Of a DNA stretch of 64,000 nucleotides, positions 10,145 through 20,035 are shown piece by piece. Each line of letters opens with the position of its first letter. Within the stretch, counting starts at the first letter, position 1. Made by a program: the position numbers and the translations under genes. The stretch is from Micrasema longulum (Eukaryota; Arthropoda; Insecta; Trichoptera; Brachycentridae). Below the pieces are notes generated by a model. That model did not search any database and had not been told where the DNA came from. It saw only the letters and a list, made by a program, of their open reading frames with translations. The stretch is taken from positions 1 to 64,000 of the forward strand of contig JAGVSM010005036.1 of the NCBI GenBank assembly GCA_022494885.1, in the 5' to 3' direction.

Positions 10145-10560
10145 GGATAAGAATATAATTATAATTGGTGACTTCAACCTGCCTTCTGGGAATAATCCCA
10201 ACGGATATTTTAAAAAGATTGGTTCTTTACTCAACCTGAAACATCAAAACAATGTTTTCAATATTAACGGGCGTATGTTAGATCTCGTTCTAGGCAATTT
10301 AGAATCCAGAAATTTGTTGTCAGTAGGCACGACTGTCTTCTTCTAAAAAAAAACAAGCATCACCCTACTCTTTCATTCTCAAAGTATCGGATCGCCAAAT
10401 ATCCGTATCTTTATAAAAAAATAAAAAGAAAGGAGATGTTATAATAACAAATCAAAAAGGATGCTGACGGCCGGCGGGTTTCTTTACCTATACAATTAAC
10501 TATGCTGGACATGTATAAGAAATTTTTATGCGATAACGCCTGGCACTCACTAATTCCGAT
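10145..10560 (+). mobile_element. LINE fragment: endonuclease domain
   Basis: The plus strand reads 'KNIIIIGDFNLPSGNN', with the GDFN motif of the apurinic-type endonuclease of LINEs, then 'NINGRMLDLVLGN', the conserved downstream block with the metal-binding aspartate region. A frameshift follows, and a 'HHPTLSFS..YRIAKYPYLYKK' type stretch resumes in another frame. No ORF1 or reverse transcriptase is attached. It could be an upstream part of the LINE J family, but no overlap exists to test this. Confidence 0.8.
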
Positions 10561-11855
10561 AATATGAGTTTAACAGTATATGTTTTTGTTGATCATCTTA
10601 TTTAGTCTACAAACGATGAATATTATATTTGAAAAAATGAAAAATTCACCTACATTAAAACATTACATATTTTTCCTCAATAGACATATAGGTAAACACT
10701 AGTAAAATATTTATGACAATTGTATTACTTAATGCTTAATTTATGTCAATTATTTTGTCTATTTATAATATTTCACTTAAATTTATATCAATCATCGCAC
10801 TTTTTTATTTCTTTAACTACGTTTATAATATTACATGTCTATTATTTCACTTTTTAAATCATCTGTAAGTCCCGAATGACACGAACTTTATTTTTGGCAT
10901 GTAGGTTATTTTTGTGAATAACCATAATAAAAATAAACATAAATAATGCCAACAATCATTAATCCTATCCAAAACACAACAAGATAACCAATCGCGGAAA
11001 AAAATCCTCCTGGCGAATATTTTTCTGCAAAACAGAGAAAAATGACCTAAATTTTTCAGATTAATGGTAGGTACACCGAAAAGGGGGTATCATCTTTTGT
11101 TTCCATCTCATAAACCGAAAAACAAGCCCCTTCTTACCCCTAGTAAAAACGGCGAACTGGCGGGGGTAAGACAATACAAATTACTTAAACAAATATTTTA
11201 TGTACAGCGTAGGATTTTTATTTGCGTGATATTGGGTTATGTATGAGACTCATGTTATTCCGCGTGTTTATGAGGTACAAAGCAGTTTTGAGAATCACAT
11301 ATGATAAATGCTTCCATTATCATAGTACTAATGCATCTAAGTATTGCATAAATGTGAAAATTCATCCCGTAAATAGAATGTCTTTATTTATAATCCCTGA
11401 TTTTTTTTATCACAGAATGATTTAATTTAGAATTTAAATGCGTAATTGAAACAGGCTGTTTTTGCACATGCTTATAATAATTCTGTCAATTTTCGGCCAT
11501 TTCGGACTCGTACTTTATTTTTGACATACAAAAAGATTATTGACAGTGACCAAACATTTTTTCGTCAGTAGGTCGTATTTTTTAGATATTATTTGGTAAA
11601 ACTTTATGTATAATTATATTTCACTATCAGTTTTATACTATTTTCTTTTCCTTATACTTTATTCAGTTTCATAATCTTTACACACAGTTTTAATTTTTTT
11701 GTACCATCATTTTTTTAAGACTTTCATATTTTTAAACATTATTTCATATTTCGTAAGATTTCCATATTTAAATCATCTCCCGACATTACAAAGACTAAAT
11801 ATGCTGTGTATATAAATATAAATAAATGCTGCCTACCTCAGAACATGTTTTTACT
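10561..11855. other. Unassigned AT-rich DNA
   Basis: Mostly featureless. 11060-11180 is somewhat less AT-rich (a 60-codon frame at 11064-11246, 'MVGTPKRGYHLLFPSHKPK...'), but there is no recognised homology, no splice pair, and nothing to support a gene. Confidence 0.4.
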
Positions 11856-12048
11856 TTACCTAGAAAGGAAAGACGGTGTGTGATGTGTTTGCTTAGTATT
11901 TAATTTTAATTTAATCTCACATAATTGTACTACACCTAATTTGACTTATTGTACCTTTTTTACTGTATTTTCAAACAAAACATAATATTAAATTATTTAT
12001 TATAATAAACGACTACTTTCGGCATTGAACTGAACTGAACTGAAACTA
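11856..12048 (+). mobile_element. LINE-type 3' end with (TGAAC)n tail
   Basis: It ends 'AATAAACGACTACTTTCGGC', then 'ATTGAACTGAACTGAACTGA'. A second 3' end at 46400-46460 reads 'AATAAACGCCGTATTTTGGC', then 'AATGAACTGA'. Shared ends at two loci indicate a retroposon family whose 3' terminus is a short TGAAC-type repeat. Coding parts are absent. Confidence 0.6.
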
Positions 12049-12138
12049 GTAAGACGCGTTTTGGTGTGATCGTCGAATTCTCAAGATTATTCCAGAGCAA
12101 ACAAACGTCAACCGATAGAATAGTAGAGAAAATATATA

Positions 12139-12225
12139 TGTTTAAATATAGGCAGAATGATGAATGTTACACAGTGTATAAAGTGGCTACTGAAACCAGC
12201 CAATGACAAGTCATTAGCCATGTGT
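12139..12225 (-). repeat. Family A fragment, minus orientation
   Basis: 'GTTTAAATATAGGCAGAATG', 'GTTACACAGTGTATAAAGTG' and 'AACCAGCCAATGACAAGTC' match the centre of the family. Confidence 0.8.
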
Positions 12226-13014
12226 ATGCATGGTGATGATATTTACAGGTAAGCTATAAAAAATATAATATATATTTGTACCTACATAGGAGGTACATAA
12301 TATAATGTTAGTAATATATACTTATATATTAATTGATATTTTTCTGAGTTTTCTGTTTTGTGTAATACTACACCTCTCACCCATAAAATCAACTCAAACG
12401 ATGTTACTTCGTGATATATTATATTATATAGATATGTTATCTATTACTGTTTTATATAATTTATTATAAAAAATAGCACTACGAATCCAGTCGATAGGTA
12501 TTCAATTGAAATGTCAACTGGCCGCATTGTTCTAGTAATTAATAGTGCTAAAAACGGCTGCGTGGGGTGCTATATGTCCTGCAACATGACGCATGAAAGT
12601 AATTATAGTCTAATGTCAAAAGTACCATCTCAAAGAAAAATAGTTCTTAAAAAATAATGTTTGAAATACTGTTTTCCAAATCCAGAATCTTCAAATAATT
12701 TGTGTTATCAGCAAGTTTAATCTAGGAGAAAAAACTTGCACTGGGGTTAGTACATTCAAAATATAGTATACTTATTTGTATGAAAAAATAAGCTGTTATA
12801 ATCGGCTAGTTTCTTGGCTCACCGCAGGCGCTGGGCGCGCTTTATTAAAATTTATATTTATATTAGGATAAAAATACAAACGGTAGAAACGATTTGAAAT
12901 AAATGGAAATTATTTATTTGTTTTTCTGTAAATAAAGTTACAATAAAACATTATTATGGTTAGTCAAATATAATGGTAAGCTATGCATAATCGCTTCTAT
13001 ACACGGTTCACCTC
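12226..13014. other. Unassigned AT-rich DNA
   Basis: There is a small GC cluster at 12815-12842 (CACCGCAGGCGCTGGGCGCG) of unknown nature; otherwise nothing is recognised. Confidence 0.45.
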
Positions 13015-13090
13015 TGGTATGCCTAGACTTCTTTATTTCCTTTTGTAAAATGTTCTTCATGTCTGTTTTAATATGTTGAATAAATTATAT
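13015..13090 (-). repeat. Family A fragment, minus orientation
   Basis: 'TATGCCTAGACTTC', 'AAAATGTTCTTCATGTCTG' and the flanking order match the 14.2-14.7 kb subtype of family A. Confidence 0.6.
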
Positions 13091-13337
13091 ATAGTTACAC
13101 AGACAAACTTAATATATATGTCTTTTCCCCGGCTTTATTCCAACTCATTATCTGTATAGACTGTCGGAATCGGCTGTTTTTCTCCTGGGAAATTGTAAAT
13201 AAATAAAAAGGTCATGTAATTCTTTAAATTTTATTTTCAAATTTTTTTATCCGTCCCTACTGAAAATATTTAAGTAGATAAATATAATAACATAATCTGT
13301 TAAAATGGCTTAGTGAGTCACAGCAGTAGTTAATTGC

Positions 13338-13607
13338 TTAGTTAATCCACGGTATTCGTATCACGTCCTGTAGAGCCTTTCTTGTGCCTTGACTCAACGT
13401 GAAGAATATGATTCCATTACACGGAGTCACGTAATTTGTATCGTCTTCACATTTCCCGGGTAAGGTTTGATAAATGAAAATGTTAAGAAAGCCTCGCGAT
13501 CCGCTGACAAACCCCTCCGTTAATAAATCATGGGAAAATAACAGCGGTAAAACTACATCGCTAAGCCACACGTACAAAAGAAAAGGCAACCATCTAGTTT
13601 TTCCCAT
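13338..13607 (-). CDS. Doubtful 89-codon open frame, possibly an exon or chance frame
   Basis: A minus-strand frame runs ATG to stop (89 codons) in a block noticeably less AT-rich than its surroundings. An in-frame TAG lies three codons upstream of the ATG, so the frame is closed on both sides. The peptide begins 'MGKTRWLPFLLYVWLSDVVL', which looks like a short basic start plus a hydrophobic stretch (a possible signal peptide or anchor). It ends without a recognisable domain; only two cysteines are present in the second half. No TATA box, intron or poly(A) signal is convincing. It matches no protein family I know and no other repeat in the window. Composition is the main reason to list it; a decayed transposon exon is equally possible. 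Confidence 0.25.
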   Translation of the reverse strand: MGKTRWLPFLLYVWLSDVVLPLLFSHDLLTEGFVSGSRGFLNIFIYQTLPGKCEDDTNYVTPCNGIIFFTLSQGTRKALQDVIRIPWIN

Positions 13608-13714
13608 ATTCGTCTATTTACCAGGCTGGACTCATTAATTTTCGTGTCAGTTTCTTCATTGGGTCTTATGCCATATATAATGTGTGAGTAGGGCTCGTTT
13701 AAGAATTCATGCGC

Positions 13715-13830
13715 ATATATTTTATTTTTTTATTCATATTTTTTTCTATTATAAACTATGATAATTAATAAAAATAATGTGACCTCACTGGGGTTACCCG
13801 TCTCGCGAATACTTAACATTATCTTATAGA
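13715..13830 (-). mobile_element. LINE 3' UTR, 'GGTAACCC..GTGAGGTCAC' family, minus strand
   Basis: On the minus strand: a 'GGGTAACCCCAGTGAGGTCA' block, 'TTTTTATTAATTATCATAGT', then an AT-rich tail. Copies lie at 31350-31465 (plus) and 57045-57140 (minus). The plus copy ends in a (AAATA)n tail, fixing the 3' end. Only the 3' UTR is left. Confidence 0.7.
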
Positions 13831-14044
13831 ACAAACCTTATAAACTTTTTCAAAGATGAGCAGTAATCATATTTAATGTAGTTACTTCATATATGATTTT
13901 CTGTTTTTATATATATTTTTATTATAAACCTTATTATGTTTAAAATTTGATTTACTTTTTATATTAATTTTTAAAGTTCTCGTATACTTTTTATTTCAAA
14001 CTTTTGTTTATTTAAACTTTTTTTTTTTTTTTAAATATTATGTT

Positions 14045-14200
14045 ATATAATTTTTAGGCTTGATTATTGTTCCTTAGTTTTGAGTGCAAATATGTAGTTT
14101 AAAAAATATCAAACCTTATATGTTTATATTATAAATTTGTAAAAGGCAATTATGCCGTGCATGTTAATAAAATAAAATAAAATAAAAATAAAAATTATAA
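14045..14200 (+). mobile_element. LINE-type 3' end with (TAAAA)n tail
   Basis: 'TTGTAAAAGGCAATTATGCC' followed by 'GTGCATGTTAATAAAATAAA' and further TAAAA repeats. A related end lies at 47440-47475 ('TTGTAAAAGGGACTTGTGCC'). The repeating A-rich tail marks a retroposon 3' terminus. Confidence 0.65.
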
Positions 14201-14204
14201 TTTT

Positions 14205-14690
14205 TTGTAAATGCCTCGTAAATGCCCTGTAGATGCCTAGACTTCTATATTACCTTCTCTTGAATGTTCTTCATCTCTGTTGTAAAATGTTAATATAACC
14301 AGCTCCCCAGGGAGTTGAATCCAGTCATTGTCTCCAAAAATTTGGACAAACTCAAAATATTTTTGAGAAATCCACCTGGTCTATGAAGAAGTATAGAAAT
14401 TGTAAAAATAACATTTTCAGGCGTTGCCTAGTATGTAAGTGAAATAATTCAATTAAATGAATCTCACCCGCATAAATAAAGGTTTCAGCTCTTTAACTTC
14501 ACAAACATCAACAGATGAAAGAATTGAAGGATTATGGATGTTCAAATATGGGCAGAATGGTGAATGTTACACAGTGTGTAAAGTGGCCACTTAAACCAGC
14601 CATTGACTGGTCACAAGCTCGGTAGATGCCTAGACTTCTATATTACCTTCTATTAAATGTTCTTCATCTCTGTTGAAATATTTTAATTAT
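14205..14690 (-). repeat. Family A, tandem arrangement of one full and one partial unit
   Basis: Read on the minus strand, a unit runs from 'AACAGAGATGAAGAACATT' through 'GTCTAGGCATCTAC', 'AGTGGCCACTTTACACACTG', 'TTCAATTCTTTCATCTGTTG', 'GAGCTGAAACCTTTATTTAT' and 'AGGCAACGCCTGAAAATG'. It then re-enters a second unit at 'TTTTGAGTTTGTCCAAA', continues through 'CAGGGAGTTG..' and repeats 'AACAGAGATGAAGAACATT' and 'GTCTAGGCATCTAC'. This shows directly that family A can occur head-to-tail with a unit of about 400-450 bases. Confidence 0.8.
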
Positions 14691-15345
14691 GTTTTTTTAT
14701 TGAAATATTTTTACGTTTGAGAATAAACAAAAAATACTTATTAAACAGAGATAGTTAACAAAATTTTCAGACAGTTTTAAACACAACGTATTTATGTTTA
14801 TAATAAATTTATGTACATCTTTATTATTTATACTACAAAACGCACAATGAAACAACAAAAACAAAACACAAGCTCTACATTTGTGGAGCAGTTGATTCAA
14901 TATTGGTTTGGGCGAATGAGACAATCCATTTTACTTCTACCTAGTTCCATTTTTTATAGCCTTTTTGAACATTTTCTCGTTAAAAATTGTTTTAATGTAT
15001 AGTTGAATTAGATTAAAGATTTTAATTGAATAATACTCAAAATTCCTATATCTGAAAGTGGTATTCGTTTGTATTTCTTTAAGTTGTATTTGTGTTGAGG
15101 ATCTAGTGTATGTGTTGTAATTATTATATTTGTATGTGTTGTAATTTTTTATTTATTTATATATACGCCCAATATATATTGACATATTTATAAATAGAAC
15201 ATTATTATAAAGTAAAGTCGAAAGACACAATAGTATACAGTAGAGTGGAAGCGGGAGAGAGATGTATTGTATTGTAAGGGTTATGTCTTTTAATTGAGTA
15301 AGAATGGTTTTTAAACCAACTAAACAGTTTTAAGAATCCAGACAG
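14690..15345 (-). mobile_element. LINE B fragment: C-terminal coding end and 3' UTR, minus strand
   Basis: It is closely similar over ~500 bases to 57140-57660 (minus) and partly to 30803-30997 (plus). On the minus strand the coding remnant ends in 'KMDCLIRPNQY', then stop. A 3' UTR follows, with 'TTTGTTTATTCTCAAACGTA' and a terminal CAATAAAAAA-type end at about 14690. The plus-strand frames here (14811-15002) are only shadows. An extra AT-rich insertion near 15130-15240 distinguishes it from the 57 kb copy. Confidence 0.8.
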
Positions 15346-15349
15346 GGGA

Positions 15350-15538
15350 AAAATACAGTTGTATGTGTGAGATAGAACCAGAGTCGTAGACGAGCGTTTC
15401 CGACTGGATGGCTACTCTCAGGAATAAATAATGAAAAATTTGATTGGGGATAAGTCGGCCTTGTAGTGCAGTTGGCGCATTTACCTGCCATTCTTGAGGT
15501 TCCGATTGGCAGGGTCGACGTGAAATACTTATTTTAAT
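15350..15538 (+). mobile_element. SINE1, 5' half of a copy interrupted by family A
   Basis: It contains the 5' block ('CTGGATGGCTACTCTCAGG') and the tRNA-like part ('CCTTGTAGTGCAGTTGGCGC', 'GAGGTTCCGATTGGC'), ending at '..GTGAAATACTTATTTTAAT'. The rest of the same SINE resumes at 15788 after the inserted family A copy. Confidence 0.8.
15531..15538 (+). repeat. Putative 8 bp target-site duplication, left copy
   Basis: ATTTTAAT at 15531-15538 is repeated exactly at 15788-15795, on either side of the family A insertion in SINE1. Such an AT-rich octamer could also match by chance. Confidence 0.5.
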
Positions 15539-15787
15539 CTAAATTTGTTTGCAACAGAGAGAAAGGGAATATGGTTTGAGTGGCCACTTTACACACTGTA
15601 AAATTCACCATTCTGCCTTTCAACTGGCCAATGACAGGTCACAAGCGCTGTAAATACCTCAACTTCCATACATCCTTCTCAAAAATGTTTTTTCTTCCCG
15701 TTGCAACGGATTTAGATCTGCATAACTCTCTAGAGAGGAAATCCAGCCAGTCTACAAACATTTGGACGTACTAAAAACATTGTACTA
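15539..15787. repeat. Family A copy inserted into SINE1 (internally rearranged)
   Basis: The first ~75 bases are plus orientation ('TTTGCAACAGAGAG..', 'AGTGGCCACTTTACACACTG', 'CATTCTGCC'). The remainder is minus orientation ('GGCCAATGACAGGTCACAAG', 'GTCTACAAACATTTGGACG', 'ACATTGTA'). It interrupts a SINE1 whose two halves rejoin in register when this segment is removed, flanked by ATTTTAAT on both sides. This is the best evidence in the window for family A being mobile, with possible 8 bp duplications. Clear terminal inverted repeats are not visible. Confidence 0.7.
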
Positions 15788-15955
15788 ATTTTAATGTTGA
15801 TTTAACACTTCTTTATTTGACTGTTCCAGGACTGGTACCTAAAGCGTAAGACTGATCACCTTACCTTAATTTCATTCAATTCTCAAGATACGCTGCAATT
15901 GAAGTTCCAATGCAGTGCCCCATGGATTTCTGTGTGCCGATGTTGAAATACTGAT
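15788..15955 (+). mobile_element. SINE1, 3' half of the interrupted copy
   Basis: It resumes at 'TTTAATGTTGATTTAACAC' and carries 'GGACTGGTACCTAAAGCGTA', 'AGACTGATCACCTTACC' and 'CAATGCAGTGCCCCATGG', the standard SINE1 3' body. Confidence 0.8.
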
Positions 15956-15984
15956 GTGATATATAAAAATGAAATTTCATAATT

Positions 15985-16200
15985 TTCTTATCCACACCCA
16001 CTGGTGTATAGAACAGTGCATTGGTGATCTAATTACAGTGTATTTAGATCATTTATATTGCATTGAAAATAAGGTGATCTGTCTTACGCTGCAGGTGCCA
16101 GTCTAAGAACAATGAAATATTGCTGTGCTGAACCAACTTTAAAACCAATGCTTCATGTTCACACTGCCATAAATTAAACCCAAGACCTCAAGCATTTTTC
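15985..16200 (-). mobile_element. SINE1 copy, minus strand
   Basis: Read in reverse it has a tRNA-like remnant near 16165-16200 ('CTTGAGGTCTTGGGTTTAAT'), then 'AGCACAGCAATATTTCATTG', 'GCGTAAGACAGATCACC' and the 3' end 'ACACCAGTGGGTGTGG'. It lies tail-to-tail with the SINE1 ending at 15955. Confidence 0.75.
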
Positions 16201-16254
16201 AGTAATTTGTTTTTTTTTAAACATACGGCAAATCAATATGTTAAAAAGCAAACT

Positions 16255-16735
16255 CAATTATTTGGTTTACACTCATAAAAAGATGGAAAGGGGAAAAAAA
16301 CTTCAACGAGTTTCCCACTCAAATCCCTCCCACTAAGGAAAATTTAGTAATTTACTTCTCTCTTGGAAATAGTATTTGTCCTTGAGAGCTTAATACCCGT
16401 ATGCATAGACAAAACTTAAGGTGAGGAAAGTACATTCTATTGTCTTCACCTTCGGGTTATTCTCCGCATTTGAGATAAGAATGTACTTTCTTCACCTTAA
16501 GTTTTGTCTTTGCATACGGGTATAATACGTTCTTCCAAAATATTGAACACTCTCGGTTTGGTAAAGGAGAGATGTCTTTGATCAAAAGTCGTACGGGTTT
16601 TGAGTATGACATAATTCGTGCTCTGGGAAAAACCTCGGACGTATATTTTGCTGAGATCTCTCTTTATTCTTCAATCAAAATCGTGTAAGTGCTTCTTTGA
16701 GGTACAATTATTCAAGATAATTTGTCTTGGGTTTT
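16255..16735 (-). mobile_element. LINE D fragment interrupted by a MITE, minus strand
   Basis: Compared with 21301-21905 (minus), the same order is present: 'AACTCGTTGAAG'-like end, a 'GGGAGGGATTTGAGTGGGAA' block, 'TTGGAAGAACGTATTA' and the coding tail. A 129-base MITE splits it at 16394-16522. On the minus strand the coding tail encodes a segment equivalent to 'YVIPKTRTTFDQ', 'LSLVAPRVLNI' of the 21.6 kb copy, in decayed form. Confidence 0.8.
16394..16522. mobile_element. 129 bp Harbinger-type MITE with ~45 bp inverted ends and TAA duplication
   Basis: The left end begins TACCCGTATGCATAGACAAA and the right end is its near-exact reverse complement (TTTGTCTTTGCATACGGGTA). The inverted ends continue for about 45 bases, with a central loop of roughly 35-40 bases. 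TAA flanks it on both sides (16391-16393 and 16523-16525). Removing element plus one TAA restores the LINE D sequence 'GAGAGCTTAATACG', as in the 21.6 kb copy (GAGAGCTTGATACG). A 3-base TAA/TWA duplication is typical of PIF/Harbinger elements; the family assignment is inference from that. It has no coding capacity. The near-identity of its arms suggests it is young. Confidence 0.85.
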
Positions 16736-17046
16736 TTATATTATAGGAAAAGAAGGGTGAAAAACTAACCCTCGCATTTAAGTGTAAAGAAAAAGTAAAT
16801 AGAGTAGGTAAAGTTCAACTTTTGTAATGAATATCATAACTCTGTGTGGTAAATTACATAGCTTTATATATCCAGCTTTATATCCAGTCTGAAATATAAT
16901 CTATCTTGACCGCCTTACTAATTTTATATCCCGGTTGTGTTCATTTTATACTCCAATCAATCAAATACATAACAAATATTCTTAAGTAAGATTTAAAAAA
17001 AATATTTAGTGCGTACTATTTTCAAAAACCTTATTCTCATTCCTAC
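16736..17046. other. Unassigned AT-rich DNA
   Basis: Nothing recognised. Confidence 0.5.
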
Positions 17047-17985
17047 TGGTGGGAGTCAGTTCCATGCAAACTTTTGACGTCACTGCGACTTGAAAAGATC
17101 GATTGTGACAGGTCTCCGTAAATGGTTTTTGCTCTCAAAGCCCAGGTCTATAAATAGCCTGGCCACTGTGTGAAAAACGAGAGTTCACATTCTGTTAAAT
17201 CTTCCCATTTAAGATCTTGATCAGTAAAATATCGGGCTATGAAATAGGGGGTGAGTTCTATAACATCCTCAGGTTTAACCAGTGGTCTTCCGAGGATGAC
17301 GCTCCTTTTATGATGTAAAACATCACATTTAGATATAATTTGTATAGGTTTTTCCTCATCTGCACTGCAGAACCTACATTTAAAGTTTTTGGAAAAGTTT
17401 ATTCAAGCAAGGTGTTTGTCCAATATGCAGTGCTCTGGGCGGGCTCTAGTGATAACCCTCATTTGATATCGGCTGAGCTTAATTAGGTCAAAAGCAAAAA
17501 TTTGCGAGTACCCTTCTATCAGTTTTTTTGTGTGGTGCTGATCAAGCACTTTTTGCGAGAGCATTACACTCTGTTTCCTTTCTCATGACCGAATACGAAG
17601 AGCACATTTAAGCAACCCACAGTAGGTTTCAGGGCCTATTGGGGCTATCTCAGCTCCCAGCTTTGCCAATCCGTCAGCTGCTTCGTAACCGTCGAAGTTT
17701 AAATGCCCCAGTACCCAAATTAATGTCGCAATGTTACACCCACCGACACAATTAAGCGCCCGTTGGCACTCCAAGGTTAATTTAGAATTGATCTCGACTG
17801 TCTGAGAAAATATATTTTTTTTTGTCTTTGTATTGTCTGCACATTTTTTTGTGCGCAGGCATATATGGCATAGATTTCCATTTAAAAAACAGTGGGATAG
17901 AGCCCCTGGCTAATGAAGAACCTTTTCGTGGGTCTAACTCTCTATATGTTTGAAAATTTAAAAACGTAATATCTAAAAACATCCT
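17047..17985 (-). mobile_element. LINE K fragment: RNase H domain and C-terminal tail, minus strand
   Basis: The minus strand encodes 'EIYAIYACAQK' (acidic E of RNase H) and, one shift later, 'IFSDSRD' (the D motif). Then comes a clean frame (17583-17774) with 'IATLIWVLGHLNFDGYEAAD' and 'GLAKLGAE', the W.PGH..I.GNE.AD.LAK signature of RNase HI in decayed form. Beyond a stop the frame continues with 'CRFCSADEEKPI', a Cys-containing C-terminal motif seen in R1/I-type LINEs. The domain order fits the C-terminal half of an I/R1-like non-LTR retrotransposon. Several shifts and stops make it inactive. Another short piece of the same family is at 18255-18372. Confidence 0.85.
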
Positions 17986-18054
17986 TCTTTAAAGTTTATT
18001 TTTTATATTCTGTATCCTTCATATATAATCAACCTGGATCATACGAGTATAATC

Positions 18055-18250
18055 CTTTAGTGCACTGATTAGAAAATCAGTCAGCCCGTTTGTCTACCTG
18101 AAGTCCCGGTTTGAGGTTTTGGGTTCAAACCCTGAGAAGGTCAACATGAAATATTAGTTTATGGTGTGATTTTACACTACTATATATTACTAGCACCTGA
18201 AGCGTAAAGCTGATCACATAACATTCTTGTAACGGACGATCGAGAAACGC
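18055..18250 (+). mobile_element. SINE1 fragment, plus strand
   Basis: A tRNA-like part with a B-box-like 'GGGTTCAAACCCTGAGAAGG' is followed by 'TCAACATGAAATATTAGTTT', 'GCACCTGAAGCGTAAAGCTG' and 'ATCACATAACATTC'. The 5' block is absent. Confidence 0.75.
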
Positions 18251-18254
18251 TAAA

Positions 18255-18372
18255 TATATTTAACAAATTCAGAGCCCTATACGCCATCAGATGCGAGTCC
18301 CAGTGAATAGTTCTCGCCCTCCAAACCCAGGTAGATAAAAAGTCTGGCTACTGTGTAAATGGCTAGATTTCC
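18255..18372 (-). mobile_element. LINE K fragment, minus strand
   Basis: 'CCAAACCCAGGTAGATAAAA', 'AGTCTGGCTACTGTGTAA' resembles 17138-17180 ('CCCAGGTCTATAAATAGCCT', 'GGCCACTGTGTGAAAAACGA'). Confidence 0.6.
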
Positions 18373-18419
18373 ACAAAAGGGGCCACATGCAGCCCGCGGG
18401 CCGCTGTTGTCGACCGCTG
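18373..18419 (+). mobile_element. hAT-type transposon terminus
   Basis: On the minus strand it reads CAGCGGTCGACAAC followed by AGCGGCCCGCGGGCTGC and ATGTGGCC. This closely fits the widespread hAT terminal consensus CAGGGGTCGGCAAC..GCGGCCCGCGGGCCGC. Only this one end is present; the other end and any transposase are missing. Confidence 0.65.
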
Positions 18420-19239
18420 GGCTAAAGCATTAAATATTATATGGATAAAAGTATTTTTGACCTTTATTGGTCCTTAACTTGCACTAAATCCAGAAAAGGA
18501 AAACTTTGTGGAGTAAGGTGTGGTTAGATGTCATTTTTACTTAAAAATAATTTTATTTATTATGGCCTCTTCGGGAATCGAAGCCAGATCCATTGCCTAG
18601 TAAAACAGAGCACCACAAGTTTCTACTCAAAATAAAGAGCAGGTTTCCACAATCGACTCCCTGTTTTTGACCAAGTTAATGTGACAAATTTGCTGCACCA
18701 TAGTGTTTTGAACAAACCTTTTATGGTTAAATAAGGATATTAAGTAGGCACCCGCATATTATTTAACAAGCAATAATACCACAAAGGCAACATATGATGG
18801 AACTGCCACCATAAAAATGTCTTTAAAAAACCCTTAATTACTTTCAGTGGGAGAAGTGATCAATTCGCTTTCGTGGTTGATTTTAAAACCACACGTCTCT
18901 ACAGTACCTATGCGGGAAATAATAAAAGTACAAAAATTGACGCGTCTTTACGTATACAGTATTTATTATTTTTCTAAGTGTCAGATGCTTCAAAAGAGGC
19001 AATTTTAACCGAAAATTAATTATAATGTGTTATCAATAAATTAATTATTAAAGTTAATATAGTACAACAATAAATGACAGACATGCTCATGATAACCATA
19101 TTTAGAAATGTCAAACCCAAACATCTGTTAGTACTTTTTTTTTTGTATTTGTTTATTTTCCCATACATACATTTACTTAAAATTTCAATTAAAAAAATGC
19201 GTTTTAAAAAATACATCTTAAAATTAAGCAAAAACATAA
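18420..19239. other. Unassigned AT-rich DNA
   Basis: No gene or known element. Frames at 19016-19256 on both strands are AT-driven and mutually overlapping. Confidence 0.45.
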
Positions 19240-19452
19240 TTTGGAAAAAAATGTAGCATTAGTACAATTAACATTTTTTTGTATACCCACGAACAGGCCA
19301 TGCCTGTGTGGGATTTTTTGTTTACTATTTTTCTAATAATATGTATTTCATTGATATGTAATTATGCTAAATTTCTTTAATACTCTGTTTTATTATTATG
19401 TTTATTGTAAAAAAATAATAATAATAATAAAAAAAAAAAATAATAATAATAA
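19240..19452 (+). mobile_element. LINE J 3' UTR and tail, plus strand
   Basis: 'CCATGCCTGTGTGGGATTTT' followed by 'TTGTTTACTATTTTTCTAAT' matches the reverse complement of 22780-22855, which directly follows the LINE J coding tail there. It ends with an (A)n/(AAT)n tract at 19411-19452. This links an otherwise anonymous 3' end to LINE J. Confidence 0.75.
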
Positions 19453-19479
19453 AGCTAAAATACCATCTTCGGTCTCGCT

Positions 19480-20035
19480 TAGTTATTTGTGCCCTAATGC
19501 GTTTAACTATTTAAAAAAATGCATTTACACGCCGTGATGAATCATCGCCTTACCTCAAGTAAAAGATAAAAGATTCTGAAGTTCACACATTTGAAAAAAA
19601 ACATAGAAAAATATATAAAAATCTTATGTAACTTAGGCCCGTTATATCCAAATAAGTTAGACGTCATAAATACGCCAGCCATATTACAAGCGTGCACTCT
19701 CGCTTACTGCCAATAACCGACTGATAAAACGCATTCCTTCTTTTGTTTTTTTTTTCTCTCACACAAACCCGGCCGCAGAACAGCGTCTTTGACTTCGTTC
19801 TTATAAGTTATATTCTTGGGCTCTTTCTGATAAATAAAAACATGTATATTGTGGTATTGGCATCACTTTCATTGGTATTATTATTCTTCGCTTAGTAAGG
19901 ATATATATGTTTTGTATTAAAATCCAACATGTCTGTACAAATTTTCCTCTCCAAATCCGATGAGAAAATGTATATTTTAAGATTAAAAAAAGTACGACTT
20001 TATCATTTGAATAAATAAGAGAGATATATCAAGTC
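19480..20035 (+). repeat. Family E block, copy 1
   Basis: It is homologous in the same order and orientation to 27150-27665. Shared blocks include 'ACACATTTGAAAAAAAACAT', 'AGAACAGCGTCTTTGACTTC', 'ATATTCTTGGGCTCTTTCTG', 'ATTCTTCGCTTAGTA' and 'CCTCTCCAAATCCGATG'. Divergence is substantial, perhaps 25-30%. No coding frame is preserved. It could be an old segmental duplication or an unclassified transposon. Confidence 0.65.

Noticed and set aside
19411..19452. An independent microsatellite locus
   Set aside because: It is the A-rich 3' tail of the LINE J end and needs no separate explanation.
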